A stretch of DNA of 64,000 nucleotides from Pictodentalium vernedei (Eukaryota; Mollusca; Scaphopoda; Dentaliida; Dentaliidae): positions 168,535,453-168,599,452 of the forward strand of contig CM062290.1 of the NCBI GenBank assembly GCA_031216915.1. Direction: 5' to 3'. Of the stretch, positions 10,498 through 22,129 are shown piece after piece. Under the pieces are notes generated by a model. The model was not told the DNA's origin and did not search any database. It was given only the letters and a program-made list of their open reading frames with translations. Positions within the stretch are counted from its first letter, which is position 1. Every line of letters starts with the position of its first letter. The position numbers and the translations under genes are program-made.

Positions 10498-10846
10498 TAT
10501 TTATTTACTAATTCATTTATTGGGGTTTTAACGAGACTTTCGACAGCCATGGTCACCTCGTGTCGGACAGTTTTACGGGTGGAGGAAGCCGGAGTACCCA
10601 GGGAGAACCACTGAACAACGGCGAGCAACTGCTAGACTCCACTACGTACTAACACCACACAAGCTGGGTTGACATTGTTTGAAGACAAGTACGCCATCGA
10701 CGTACACGGCGCCACCGTGCCCCAAAATGGGCAATCGGGATGAAATGCCTTGCCAAAGAACACAACGCAGTAACCCCTGGCGGAGATCAAACCGTGGACC
10801 TTTCGGTTTAAAATCCAAACCGTTACCACTGACCCATCGCGCTCCC
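10498..10846 (-). mobile_element. tRNA-derived SINE, full-length copy
   Basis: Read on the minus strand it starts GGGAGCGCGATGGGTCAGTG (tRNA-like head, A box), continues with TTGTGTTCTTTGGCAAGGC and AATGTCAACCCAGC, and ends TCCACCCGTAAAACTGTCC plus an A/T-rich tail. No clear target duplication was found. Confidence 0.8.
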
Positions 10847-11049
10847 ACGTAGTGCATTAAATATCATCGAATCAAAATACCTTCTAAACGTCGTGAAGTT
10901 GTGAATCTCTTCAAGTTCAATTGAGTGTTGCATCGAGTCCGCAGCACTGGTAGGGACGGCGGGGGTAGGGAAGGTTTCGGGGCGGCGGGAGCGCTACAAC
11001 CAGTTTTATAGTGTACAAAAATACTCTTGGTGAGCTGCAGTTGTACCCA

Positions 11050-11240
11050 GTTAAAACGAAATTATCATTTCATAAAAAAGAAATAAATAAGTGAGTACAT
11101 GGGGTCACTGGGGTGATGGAGAATGCAAACATGTCAGAAAATGCTATGTTCCGTCGATTTTTTTCCCATGAATAATTGTTCACTTGCATTACTTATACTC
11201 AAACTCAGAAAAATAGGCCTTTTTAAGCAAACGTTTTTAT
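11050..11240. repeat. Right member of the ~190-bp inverted repeat
   Basis: Reverse complement partner of 9413-9605. The interval between them holds the foldback and a SINE. Confidence 0.8.
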
Positions 11241-11554
11241 TTTTTTTTCCAAATAATAAAGGGGAACGTCATTTTATCATAGTCGTACGGGCAATTTTTT
11301 CAAGAAGGGGCTGGAAGATTTTTTCCGGCACCACCGAGGCACGTGGAACCGAGGTGGGGGGGGGGGGGGGCTGGCGGCCTCCTACCGCAGGCCCGAAGCC
11401 ACTCGTATTTAAAAATACAACATGAAGGAGTAGGTGGGGACGGGCGGACTTTTGTGTGCCGAAGGCATACCCTAGGGGTTCGATAAACCACTCTATGTTA
11501 CTGGCTAAGTATGCAAAATTTGCAATCTGGCCCTGCTTTCCGCTACAGATACTT

Positions 11555-11707
11555 ATAATTATTTCGTTAAAATAAAATAATTATTTCGTTAAAACGAAAT
11601 AATATTTCGTTATTTCGAAATATTTTTTCGTTAATATAATATTTCGTCAAAACGAAATAATATTTCGTTATTTCGAAATAAAATAAGAGTGAAACCTGTC
11701 ACCTACT
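11555..11707. repeat. Palindromic TTTCG/CGAAA repeat, right member of the inverted pair
   Basis: Ends AAATAAAATAAGAGTGAAAC then CTGTCACCTACT, the reverse complement of the flank at 6904. Confidence 0.8.
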
Positions 11708-12127
11708 GTGCTCCATAGAAACCATTGATATTTAGAATCAATACAACATTTGAAGCGGCATATTAATCCTGATTGCCTTATTAACACCAATTATTTTCAA
11801 ACTCTACCCCACAGCCCCTCTCCCATTTTCATTTAATTTTAACATCTTCTCTCCAAGAGAATCGCTTTTGGAGATAAGTCTGTAGCTATATATAGAAACC
11901 CCTTTTCCGAGAGGAGAACAAGAGTCGTATATTTGTGATTCTCATTGTGCCTTCTCACATACCAGCAGATCCAGCGTGTGTCCATGTACTGAATGTGAAC
12001 TAGCATACACACACACCTGCATGGGAAAGCTGAAAAAGGTAGACCAGAGAAGTAACAAAAGATGTAGACCGAGTCAAGGACTCAGAGCTAGTTAACAGGT
12101 AGAAACCAATTATTGTCGAGTAGTTTA
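11708..12127. other. No recognisable feature
   Basis: AT-rich, unique-looking; nothing to support. Confidence 0.5.
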
Positions 12128-13283
12128 TCAAATTATGGTGATTTTCGGTAATTGTCGGGTCACTTTTGGTGATTAGACATACTCCAGGTCAATCGAACAG
12201 AATCCCCACACTATTTACGATCATATAGCACTGTCAGAGAACTTAGGTTCAGGTTTAGTGAACAAGTTGAATTGTCGGGGTTAACTGATATTCAAAGTTC
12301 TCACGACTTCCCCTTACTTCCACTACATCAGCAGAATTGGTAGGGCTGGAACATTACAATCTATTGACAGGTCATTTTTTATTCATTTTTTTCATTTCCT
12401 TTCCTACTGATATGTTTCAAATAAAGACGCATGAGAGAATGTTCCGAGAGGAGTGTGTGTGTTGTCGTACGTCGAGGGCAGACAAGAAGTTAGAGAGGTA
12501 TGCGCGCTGTACAAGCCCCATGTTTGAAGTTGATTTCACACTCGGCACTGGAGTATCAACGATAATGATAAAATACAACGTCGTGAGTAACAAGTAGAAG
12601 AAACATTTCAACTGCATTACGTCGTATAGCCAGTGAAGCTCGACATCATGGTCACCATCAAACAACATCAGTTTTGTGTAATGGGCTAACCAAGATCATT
12701 GAACCTACAGAACATTGCAGTTAGTCATGCAGTGCTTTTAGGAAACGAGCTACAGAACATTGTTGTCAGTGTGCAGTGCTTTTAGAAAGTTTTAGTACCG
12801 TTCCCGCTTAACAATCAAGGAAAATCAGTTATATCAGACACTCTTCATATTTTGCCGCATACGGAACAAAATCGGATCATCACACCCATCAAGTGGCGCC
12901 GAAGATTCAATAAGTGAAAAAGGTCTTTGAACTTTTCTATTAGGACTTGATTCAAACGAGGAATGTGAGTTCTATGAATGTTTGTGAGTTGTTTTGTTTA
13001 TTACATTATTCAACATATTAATTCCTTTCAAGTTAGTCAGTAATTTTATTCAATTTTAATTTATTAGTTTTACATGAGCTTCGTTTTATGGGAAACACTA
13101 GCACACAGAAAGTGCACCTCGGAAAGGACCTGGACCCCAAATATTTAGCACCTTATGTGTTAAACAAAGTCGCATCTTGTGACATATTATGGTGATTTTC
13201 GTTAATTGCCGGGTCACTGTGGGTGATTAGACATACTCCAGGTCAATCGAACAGAACCCCCACACTATTTACTATATAACACG
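12128..13283. repeat. Direct repeats ~1.06 kb apart, possible relic LTR element
   Basis: About 95 bp is repeated at 12128-12222 and 13186-13283 (shared TTATGGTGATTTTCG, GATTAGACATACTCCAGGTC, AATCGAACAGAA). Between them, near 12892, is TGGCGCCGAAGATTC, which resembles a tRNA primer-binding site (starts TGG, complementary to a CCA end). A short local duplication (CTACAGAACATTG) is at 12703 and 12750. No gag or pol coding is visible and the repeats are not at element-like ends, so the LTR reading is weak. Confidence 0.35.
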
Positions 13284-13912
13284 ACGTGTCACTCATGAGG
13301 GTTGACTACTGGAAGCATTCGAGCTAAATAAAGTTTCATTCGGTGCTTTTGGGTGGTTTTTGATGATTGTTGGGTCTAGTGAGTAATTCGATATACACCA
13401 GTGGAAGCGAACACATCTTCTGAATGCATCTCGCCCTATTGTGGAGCTTTTTCTGACATAGCAATCATATGCCAAAAAAATAGAAACCAAGCTAGCGGCC
13501 TCTAGTAAAGAAAATGGGTGGCGGAAACACATGCCACCACAAGAACACGCGCTGTGCATGCGCACTCACACCACGTATCACCATGGTGATGGCGCCACAC
13601 CCTTGTCACTCACATGGGCGTCTCTGGTCACGTGACTATGCTGTTACCCCCAAGATCCACCTGCGGCACCCATCCAAAAGGGGCGTTTACCACAAATCCG
13701 ACAGGGAGGTTGAAGATGGCGCTTTTGATGTTTTCCTCCACCGAAAAAAAGAGTTGAGGGGATCAGTGTGTTGGTGGGTTAAGTGTGTCTTGATGTTTTT
13801 GATATCAGCTTTAGACTGTCCATTTCCACTCTAGGTGTTTGTACAAGTAAGCTCTGTGCCTGTTATGGAGAATGTGTTCAATTGTGTTGTCGGGGTGTTC
13901 GCGGTTGTGATC
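13284..13912. other. No gene supported
   Basis: The stretch 13525-13740 is GC-richer, with GGTCACGTGACT (E-box-like palindrome) and AAGATGGCG (YY1-like), somewhat promoter-like. A comparable mix of motifs occurs at 32960-33190. No exon could be tied to either. Confidence 0.3.
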
Positions 13913-13914
13913 TA

Positions 13915-14598
13915 TACTATTAAAAAAAGTAGGATATATTTGATAAAGTGAGATACATGAAGAAATAGAGTTATATTTTCATCAAAAAGACAGTTGAGGC
14001 ATTGCTCTGTGACATCTGGCAAATGATTTCAGCGATAGTTGGGTGTCTGACAAGCACACATTCCACGCACTGTGCTGTGGAAGACATGGACGGTCAGTCA
14101 GAGAATTTACCACATTCAGCCCAAGACCTCAATACCTTGTAATACCTCCTCGGTTCGCGAGACAAGCTCGGATCCGACGTGGCTAACTCCTCACCAAACG
14201 TCCAATTTCAGCTTGACTGATGTTATTCCATTCTTCCTGTAGTGCAGCGGCGAGTTCCTTCCTGGACATTAGTAAGGGGCTGTTGGCGTTGTCGTAGGCG
14301 CCTGCCAAGCATATCCCAGCTGTGCTCGATTGGTGAAACGTCAGGACTTAGTGCTAGCCAAGGCAGTGTAGTGACACGGGCCCTGTGTGCTCTTGTATTG
14401 TCATCTTGGAAAATGAATCGATGGCGCAAATGGTACATGAGCTGACAAAATGTTGTCACGGTAGTATTGCCCTGTGACACGCCCTTGGATGACATGTAAT
14501 GCTGTTCTGCTTGTCATGGTTATGCCTCCCCACACCATAACCGACCCACGACCAAAACGATCGTGTCGCCTAACAGCTACGTCATAGTATCGTTCGTT

Positions 14599-14632
<34 letters not shown>

Positions 14633-15378
14633 ACTCTGTTTCGCCTGTCGAGGAAGTCGGGAGTGAACCTCGATTAATCGGAAAACATGACGTTGCTCCA
14701 CCGACGATTGTCCCAGCGCTGTCGTGCTCCACACCAATTACGCCTTGCTGCGATGTGACGTTCAGTCAAACGTGGAATTATTCGAGGTCGTCGAGCGTAT
14801 ACATTCCAGCTATGTTGGCGATGTCGGATATTCTGACCACTGGCTCGCACATCTGTCGCTCGGTGCAGCTGCTGTCCAATTTCTGAGGCACTTTGATGGC
14901 GGTTACGAAATGCTGTGGTTCGTATGAAACGATCCTGGTTATCAGTTGTCGCCCTTGGACGACCTGACCGACGTCTGTCACCAACATTGCCTGTCTGACG
15001 GTAGCGTGACTACAACCTGCTAATCACCGATTGAGTAACGTTGAGAATTTGAGCCACTGCAGTCTGTCTGTTTCCTTCACGTGCCATTCTTCGCATACCT
15101 CAAATTTTACTTTTCAACCAGAAACTCTTGATGAACGAGTTTATACCAAGAAAAGAACGATGAGACCTCCGAAAAAGCCCGTCCAGTACAAATGTAAATG
15201 TCAAAGCGTACCCCACAGACATTAACTCGAAAAAACTGCACGAAGTTTTCGTGGGCCGGTGACATTCATGATCCACACCAAACTTGGTAACATATTGATG
15301 TGTTCAATCACGCGTATCCAATACCATTTTCCGAAAATATCAACATAGGTTTGGATATCCCCTACTTTTTTAATAGTA
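13915..15378 (-). mobile_element. Tc1/mariner-type transposon with both ends
   Basis: The left terminus is TACTATTAAAAAAAGTAGG and the right terminus is its complement (CCTACTTTTTTAATAGTA). A TA duplication flanks at 13913-13914 and 15379-15380. Length is 1464 bp. The enclosed transposase frame is on the minus strand and broken. Confidence 0.9.
14122..15010 (-). pseudogene. Tc1-like transposase, degenerate, with polyarginine expansion
   Basis: In several frames the minus strand gives recognisable Tc1 segments in order: GDRRR and TTAFRNRH-type DNA-binding region, MFSDESRF, SVMVWGGI, FIFQDDNTRAHRARV, LALSPDVSPIEHSWDMLG, EEWNNISQAEIGRL, and a terminal GITRY stop. The DDE residues implied by SDES, DDN and PIE are visible, but frameshifts and stops separate them. 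A (GCC)10 run at 14599-14630 adds a polyarginine stretch between VWRR and NERYYD. It cannot make a working enzyme as read. Confidence 0.88.
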
Positions 15379-15380
15379 TA

Positions 15381-17404
15381 TATTGTGTCGTTGTTCGCGA
15401 GAGCCGGTCGGGGCAGGGTCCGTCTCCGAGCCACATCCATCAGTTATACAGACATCTGTACTCATTCAATCAGTATATACCCGAACTAATATTTGCTTTG
15501 CTGCGAAAAGCGTTCAACGAAAAAAAGTAAAGAGAAGCAAGTATTCCGGGATAACTTGAACCAGAAACAAATCATTTTTCTGTTCGCCTTTTTCAATTTA
15601 CTCACGTTTACAATGATGTAAGCAGAGGTAGGTACAGAATGATTAATGAATGACCCGTGTGTTTTGACAAAGCATAACAAAGGTTTCTATTTCCACTGAC
15701 TGACTGTGTTCGCATTTTGAGATCTTCTTCAGTTCAGCCTTGAGGAAACTACGCCTGTTTATTAAAAATGTGAATTGTTGTGTAATCTGGACTATCACTT
15801 TGAAAACAAGAGATTGTCATAAAGTTCACGAACGGATGAAAATGTGGTTTAAAATTCAATATGTTCCAATCTATCAATGATTATTTTTCGAAAATTGACA
15901 GCATTTTTCAGTCGAATGATTTGAACTCGTTGCGCACATAATACGCAGGACATACATCATTTCAGTATTTGCGTTGTGAATTTTTTTTCTTTTCTAAAGG
16001 TCGAACCATAGGAAAATTCAGACGGAAACGATCGACGCAAATCAACCTGCCTTTTCCTGCTTTGTATGTCGAAAATTTCCGTCGAAAAGTTTATTATTAT
16101 GTTCCACACTCTTAATATTTTTTTAGCTCTCCGATTTTAACAAAATGTCATGTGAATGATCGCTGAGGAGGTGCAATTCTGCTTTGTTAAAATTAATATG
16201 CTGCCCCCATGGGGAGGTGGTGGGGGAAAAATTGCCTCAATTAAAAAAATCTGTTTCTCAAGATCCGATAGCAGGCGCATAACCAGGATATCAAAGTTAG
16301 GGGAGCAAGAGTAATATCTAGGGGGTGGGGCATACAGAATATGATTCGCTGCATCATCCGATTCCTGCCGCGGCAATATGGGGGTCAGCACAAGAGAGGG
16401 TGCCCCCTCCCGTTGGAGGCGTCTGCCCCCCCCCCCCCCCCCCCCCCCCATCGGGATAAATATTGAAACTCGAGACAAAAACAACAACAAAAGAAACCCG
16501 CAATTTCCGTGATTCTGAGTCCGTTTGATGCCTTTCACAACTTATAAATTGTGGACACAAACGGAATCAAGGAAATTGCTAGATATTAAAATTTCTGGCC
16601 TGATGTTCTCTATAGAGTTAACATTGGGACGGGGGAGGGGAGGGGGCATGGCTGACATCTGGGGAGAGGTAAGTCCCCGCCATGGCGTCGCCACTGTCCG
16701 ATGGATGCAATAACGTGATGTATGGTATTCAGCTTCCTCTTGAGGTGTATACTAACGTTTGCTCATTGAGAAATTGGAGTGGCAATATTTTCAGTTGTTC
16801 TTGGAGGGGCAAAACTTTTGGCTCTGCCAGAAATTTCGATTTTGAAAACTGGGAGGCCGATTTGAACCAAATTTAGTATGTGGCATTACTGGGTCATACG
16901 AATTTGATTTATGCAAAAAATTGTTCCCGCATTCCCGAGTGAACCCCAAGATCTAAAAATTATTCCCACATTCTTGTGTAATCACCAGGACCTAAAAATA
17001 GAATATATTTGGGGTCGAGTTATATAAAACTCGAGCAGGAAAAAATACGTGAACATGTAATAATACATCATTTTATAGAAAAGGCGCCACATGACATGAC
17101 CTCTCCTGTGGTATTATGGATGATCCCACTTACATTTTTAAACGTATACCTGTGCTAATTAAAAAAAAATAACTCTCATGGTTGCTGGAATCAAAAAAAC
17201 TTCCAAACTCTAATTGAATTCATAAATCACGTATGCCATGATGTCGGCATCTACTGTTGTTCCCCTCGCTAAAAGAAGAAGTGGGGGGGGGGGGGGGGGG
17301 GGGTAGAGTGTAGCACCACCTAATTATTTTCTCAGTTGGGATATTTTTATCTGGTTTGGAGTCACGCGTATCAATTTGCTCTTGCTTGTAATCACTAGGG
17401 TACT
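15381..17404. other. No gene supported; C and G homopolymers
   Basis: Contains 24 consecutive C at 16426-16449 and 21 consecutive G at 17283-17303. The ORFs over these translate as poly-Gly or poly-Pro. The rest is AT-rich and unremarkable. Confidence 0.5.
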
Positions 17405-17975
17405 GCGAATATTCGAGATTCGATTCGATATCGATACCACACGTCTGTTTCGAGATCGATGCCGAATCAGTCTCAAGATTCGATTTTTTCTAATCTCTCG
17501 AACTAACTTCAATTTGTTACATTTCCAACCAAATTGGATAACATTGTCTTTAAATGAGACAATTCATTCATGTAGGTTCAATTCCTATTTAATTGAGTAA
17601 TTGACAATGTTTAATTGATAGGTAAGTGGTGAATTTTGTCCAGAATATTAGCCATAGATTTATTTTTTGAAGGCTTACCTAGTTACTATTCACGTTCTTA
17701 AGAACGTGAATAGTAACAAGTTAAGCCTTCAAAAACTAAAATTGTGGATAAAACGCACAGCTGTTTCAGCGACAGTGCAACATAACAGAGAATATTTATT
17801 TATTGGTGTTTAAGGTGTTCACTGCGTCCTGTAAGGGTCATCACAGTGTTCCGAAACTTCCCTTTGGAGCAATATGAAATAACTTGTCCTTTAAGATTTG
17901 ATTCGAGATTCGATTCGATATCGATATCAGAGGCACGATTCGATTCGAGATTCGATTCGATTTGTGATTCGCAGA
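17405..17975. repeat. GATTC/GATATCGA repeat pair around a perfect hairpin
   Basis: Two patches rich in GATTCGATTCGATATCGAT lie at about 17415-17490 and 17895-17975. Between them 17664-17699 and 17700-17735 form a loopless palindrome with about 33 of 36 pairs matched, centred on GTTCTTAAGAAC. Confidence 0.75.
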
Positions 17976-18082
17976 TCCCCAGTAATCACGTAATTTCTTC
18001 CCAGACTAGATTTTTTTTTCCTGGATTAATGTCACATACAAAGTCGGTCATGCAAAAATTGGATATCTGGCTATCTGTCGTA

Positions 18083-18444
18083 CAGTGGAGCCCACTTAAT
18101 TGGATATCTCGTAATTGTATATCCCTGTTAATTGAATATAATTTCTCAACACAAAACCATTTACCATACCTCCAGTACAAATTTGACCTGTTAATTGAAT
18201 ATAGGTTATAGAGTAAACTCTTGTTAACTGAATAAAAAATCTTGTAAAATCTCTAGAAATTACCCCGACTCTCCCCAGTTTTCCTTTGTTCACAGACCTA
18301 TTTTGCTTCCGTACATCCAATACAGGCATTTAATCTATTATATCTTGCTTGACAGAGCTCATGGAGATATAATTAATTGAATACTCCTCTCAAAGGAATA
18401 ATTTTCATTGGCAAAGTGGCTATTCAATTAACAGGTGTCCACTG
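18083..18444. mobile_element. pogo/Tigger-type MITE
   Basis: Ends are CAGTGGAGCCCACTTAATTG and, on the other strand, CAGTGGACACCTGTTAATTG. TA duplications lie at 18081-18082 and 18445-18446. Inside, the phrase GTTAATTGAATAT recurs. Length is 362 bp, with no coding. The CAGTGGAnCC start is the usual pogo/Tigger terminus. Confidence 0.8.
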
Positions 18445-18742
18445 TACCATATTCAGGCTGTTGTGGGGCTTAGTATGACCAAGTTGAAGTACCGGTACGA
18501 TACGTGGTAATGAAATAAGATGTACGTAACGTCACGACTACTAAATGTGTATTCTATATACATGTATTTAAAACTTTATTTGAAATAAGTCTTGGGTGTT
18601 TTAACTATAGTCCCCAATGATTATTATTCCAACTACATCATCTTCGCGACGTCCCCGCGAACAAACACACATCTGACCAATCACTTGACGCGACGGCCAT
18701 TTCCGACTGGCCCTATTCGCAAGAATCTCCATAAATTAATCA

Positions 18743-19178
18743 TTAAGGTGCTATAAAAGAAAGAGCATTTTGTTTATTTTGAAATTCCCACCTCTGATAT
18801 TCTTTAAATTCAAATTACATATACACAAACTATACATCAAAATGAAGGCTGAGATGTATAGAACACGAGACACATATGTAATCAACTCATAAGTTGATAG
18901 CAGGTACCACTGGTTCCTGGAAGTCTGCTACCGTATTCGTACCAGAACTGATAATAAAATAATATTTAACGAGAACAGCTTGTGGTCAAATATGCTTCAC
19001 ATACCCGAGAACAAAGTTAGGGCATCAAAATTCTTCAAAACACTGCGACAGAGCTGCATGTGGGTAAATTCCAAAACTGTCTGCTTTGTTTACGTTGTAA
19101 ATTACTTCGATCTCCGGTCATCATCAAATATAGAGACTGCACAGTTGCCATATTCTATTCAACGTATCATGACATCTG
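18743..19178. mobile_element. TTAA-ended foldback element, copy C
   Basis: Begins TTAAGGTGCTATAAAAG and carries the family interior in inverse orientation to copy A, including the long internal block found near 90-330. It ends where copy D begins. Confidence 0.75.
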
Positions 19179-19470
19179 TTAAGGTGTTATATAAGTAATA
19201 AAATTTTGTTTATTTTGAAATTCCCACCTCTGATATTCCTTAAATTCAAATTCAGTATACACAAATTTTACATCAAAATGAAGGTTAGGAGGTAGAACAC
19301 GACAAATATATGAAATCAACTCATAGAGTTGACAGTAGGCACCACTGATTCCTGGAAGCCTGTTACCGTATTCGTACCAGAATTGATAATACAATACTAT
19401 TTCCTGAAACCAACTTGTGGCCAAATGTGCTTCACAGATCCAAGAACTAGGCTTGACATTCAAAACACTT
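19179..19470. mobile_element. TTAA-ended foldback element, copy D (partial)
   Basis: Starts TTAAGGTGTTATATAAGTAA immediately at the end of copy C, so the two share one TTAA. Homology runs to about 19470, then stops without a right terminus. Confidence 0.7.
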
Positions 19471-19979
19471 TGGAATGCATTCAAAATATGGATGCATGGA
19501 TAAAATATAACTCAACTCTGGAGGTAAAATAAATATTAAGTTATGTGTCGTGGTCTGGATGAATACACAAGAAAACTGGAACAACAGCTTATACGTGGTT
19601 TATAAAGAAGAAAAAAATAGTATGATATGAATTGGACATGATTGTCAATGATGGGTCAAAAAACACGGGCGCAGTACCCATTGTACCCGAAAGAGGTTAA
19701 AATTACAGCCAACAAGTCTGTTCAATGTGAATGGTTCCTACAGAACTCGGACCTGGAGAGAGTCTGTGTCAGAAACGTTGATTCTCACCAGGGCCGAGAT
19801 GAACGAGTCCAAACATTACGGTACCCATGTGGTTAACCTTTTAACGGGCTATAAGGTGCACCCATTACCAACCTAGTGTATATGTTCAAGTTTGGCCGGC
19901 AGCTAAGCAAAGCCAAACAATGTGGACGACGAATAATCTCCGAAAGAATCTGCACTTGGGGATGCGACGTGTTGGTATT
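19471..19979. other. No recognisable feature
   Basis: Near 19926-19940 (minus strand) the phrase ATTCGTCGTCCA matches the spacer that follows the double hairpin before each ORF at 20930 and 21985, so a decayed third unit boundary may lie here. Confidence 0.35.
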
Positions 19980-20930
19980 TTATTGTCCGTACGCGTACTG
20001 CCCGTAGTGGACTGGTGGCTGCTCGGCTGGCTGGTTTGCTTCCTGCTTCTTTTGTTTCTTCCGTTTCTTCTTTGGAGGTGGCCGTAGAGGTGGGGTTTCC
20101 TTGAGTTTTGTTGGTGGGGGCTGCGGTTCCGTGATGGTGTTTGGTTGTTGGTCCTAATTTTGATTTTGAGCCATAATTTTGGACTGTTGTTCGTCTGCTT
20201 TATTTTTTACGTCTGCCAGTTGAGAATCTAGGGATTTCATGGTCTCGCTGATCGTCGTTTTGAGCATTGAAAGAGTGTTTTCCTGGAGCTGTGTGTTAGC
20301 TCGGTTTCAGCTCTTCTACTCCAACGATCTGTTGTTCCAGTTCGTGGGCGAGCTTACTCAATTCTTCATCATGTTCCTCCTTAGCGTGGGGGTCCAAAAT
20401 GAAAATGGAGAGGGAGGCATTTGACGACAGAGTGGTATCTGGTGCTGGTTTTTCCGTCTGGGTGGGGGGGGGGGGGGGGGTGGATCTCCATTTCCTCTAA
20501 CTTCTCTTTCCGGTTTTCTTCAGACTTTCTCCTCCAGGCCTCTAAGCGTTCGGCATCCCGGTGCTTAGTGGATGCGCTTTTCTTCCTCCTCTTGCACTTG
20601 GCCCTTTCAGGGTACTCTGGGTATGGACCACAGCCCGGCTGGACTAAGGTTCTACTACTCCCCGGAGAGGCCGATGGTCTGGCTGCTGGCTTTGGTTTCT
20701 TTTCTGGCGCCTTTCCAGGTGGTATCTGGAAATCCAATATCACGTGGCAGGTATTACCAGAGACATGGATGGACCAATCTCTGGTGTTGTTTACATTTAG
20801 GCATTTTAGCATGACCAATAACTTGTTGGGTACAACTATTCTGGCTGTAATTAGTGGTGCTCACGGAGAGTCCAGTGGAGCGTCCAAGCTGATCAACAAT
20901 CGACTGCCTGATGAATGGACGACGAATTAA
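19980..20930 (-). pseudogene. Unknown repeat-borne protein, unit 1 (broken)
   Basis: The minus strand has an N-terminal motif (VVPNKLLVMLKCLNVNNTRD then WSIHVSGNTCHVILDFQI), a Pro/Lys linker, a basic motif KRRKKSASTKHRDAERLEAW, a run of prolines at the G tract, then after frameshifts a heptad-like region (EEHDEELSKLAHELEQQI; SETMKSLDSQLADVKNKADE), an in-frame TAG at 20154-20156, and a tail PPLRPPPKKKRKKQKKQ. The same layout is in the ORFs at 21051-21985 and 45281-46117. It resembles a retrotransposon ORF1 protein (RNA-binding, coiled-coil, basic), but no reverse transcriptase is nearby. Function is unknown. Confidence 0.6.
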
Positions 20931-20940
20931 GTAGATGAAA

Positions 20941-21001
20941 TGGTTTCGCGTACCGAAGTGCGCAGGGACGCTGTGGGGGGCAAGCCCCTTTCGACCCTCT
21001 T
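20941..21001 (-). other. GC-rich double hairpin, copy 1
   Basis: On the minus strand: GGGTCGAAA, stem-loop GGGGCTTGCCCC, then CGTCCCT and a second stem-loop GCGCACTTCGGTACGC, then GAAACC. It sits between the two ORF units, about 50 nt upstream of one and 50 nt downstream of the other. Loops contain TTCG. Confidence 0.8.
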
Positions 21002-21050
21002 TAACTGTATGTGATTTGGTTTTGTCTGGCCGTTGTAAAGCAGGAAGGTG

Positions 21051-21985
21051 TTAAGGTACATAGCGGCGTCTGTGTTTTCGTTTGATTTTCTTAGGAGGAT
21101 GCGTTGGTCATACCTCCATTGGTGGTGTTGAAGGAGGAGTGGTGGAGGGCTGACTTGGTTCGTAAGGTTTAGCCCTCGCAGCTGCAGGTGGTGAAAAGCT
21201 CTTTGGCGTTGTGCGTAGGTAGTGGCTGCTAACACTCTCTATTGCTACTCTGAACGACTTTTCGTTGAGCCCGCGGTTTTCCAAGTTTCTGATCGTGGCT
21301 AGTAGGAATGTTCGGTGGTCGTCACCCCTGACCTTTTCTCTTAGGATGCTTTCCATGGACTCTGCGGTGTTTTCTTCCTAGATGGTGTCCCGGTTGGAAA
21401 AAGCAGGAAGAGCAAGAGCGGGTTTAGCGACATGTGCGATGTCTGACTCAACTTCCTGCTCCACAAACAGACCTTCCTCCTCCATCGCCTCTTCCGAGGA
21501 AGAGTGTGATGGGTTGGAGATAGGACTGTTACCTGGCGAACCAGAGTCCCCCGGACCTTCCGCCGGAGTGGAGGGAACCGAGCTGAACGTGGAACGCCCA
21601 GGGGTAGCGGGCATTGAGCTTTCAACGCCATGGTTAGCTTCCCTCTCTTCCTTTTCCGTCCTTTTCTTTTCCATGAACTCCGTGAGTCGGCGGGTGTCGC
21701 ATCGACTGGCGGAAGGTCCCTTCTTTCTCTTTCTTTTCTTCCTGATATCGGCGGTTTCTGTCTTTTTGGCATCATCCAGCAAGTCGGTGTCACTTGGAGG
21801 GTGACCAGTTCGAAGGGAAATCCCCTCACGAAGGGTGCTACACCTCTCCGGGGACGTCGGTTCGGTTTCTTTCTCAAAATCCACTGTCAGGTGAATTTTA
21901 CCCTTGAGCACCTGGGTACTCCAGGTGGTAGCAAGGATAGCCTTCACTCTGACCAGTGTTTCTTGGATACAATTGGGAGCTCCAT
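21051..21985 (-). pseudogene. Unknown repeat-borne protein, unit 2 (broken)
   Basis: Starts MELPIVSKK at an ATG at 21985, shifts frame within a few codons, then continues as VRVKAILATTWSTQVLKGKI and HLTVDFEKE, the motif KRKRKKGPSASRCDTRRLTEF, an acidic Ser/Pro-rich stretch, an in-frame TAG at 21378-21380, SMESILREK, a Pro-rich segment, an in-frame TGA at 21108-21110, and a basic tail PPKKIKRKHRRR before TAA at 21051. Apart from the early frameshift it is one frame of about 300 codons. It has no known domain. The neighbours are double hairpins on both sides. Confidence 0.6.
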
Positions 21986-22043
21986 TGTCAATTTGTTAGT
22001 ACCTCGGGGTCCAAGGTGCGAATGGTGACGAATTCGGGAATGG

Positions 22044-22103
22044 GATGGTTTCACGCGCCGAAGGCGTGCAGGGACGCTGTGGGGCAAGCCCCTTTCGACC
22101 CTC
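22044..22103 (-). other. GC-rich double hairpin, copy 2
   Basis: On the minus strand: GGGTCGAAA, GGGGCTTGCCCC, ACAGCGTCCCTG, CACGCCTTCGGCGCGTG, AAACC. The A-U pair in the second stem replaces a G-C pair of the 46175 copy. It lies about 60 nt upstream of the unit-2 ATG. Confidence 0.8.
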
Positions 22104-22129
22104 AACGACGAATTATGAGCGAGACCGCT

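Noticed and set aside
20421..20930. Plus-strand ORF of 169 residues opposite unit 1
   Set aside because: It is the antisense shadow of the minus-strand ORF, which has family members in two other places.
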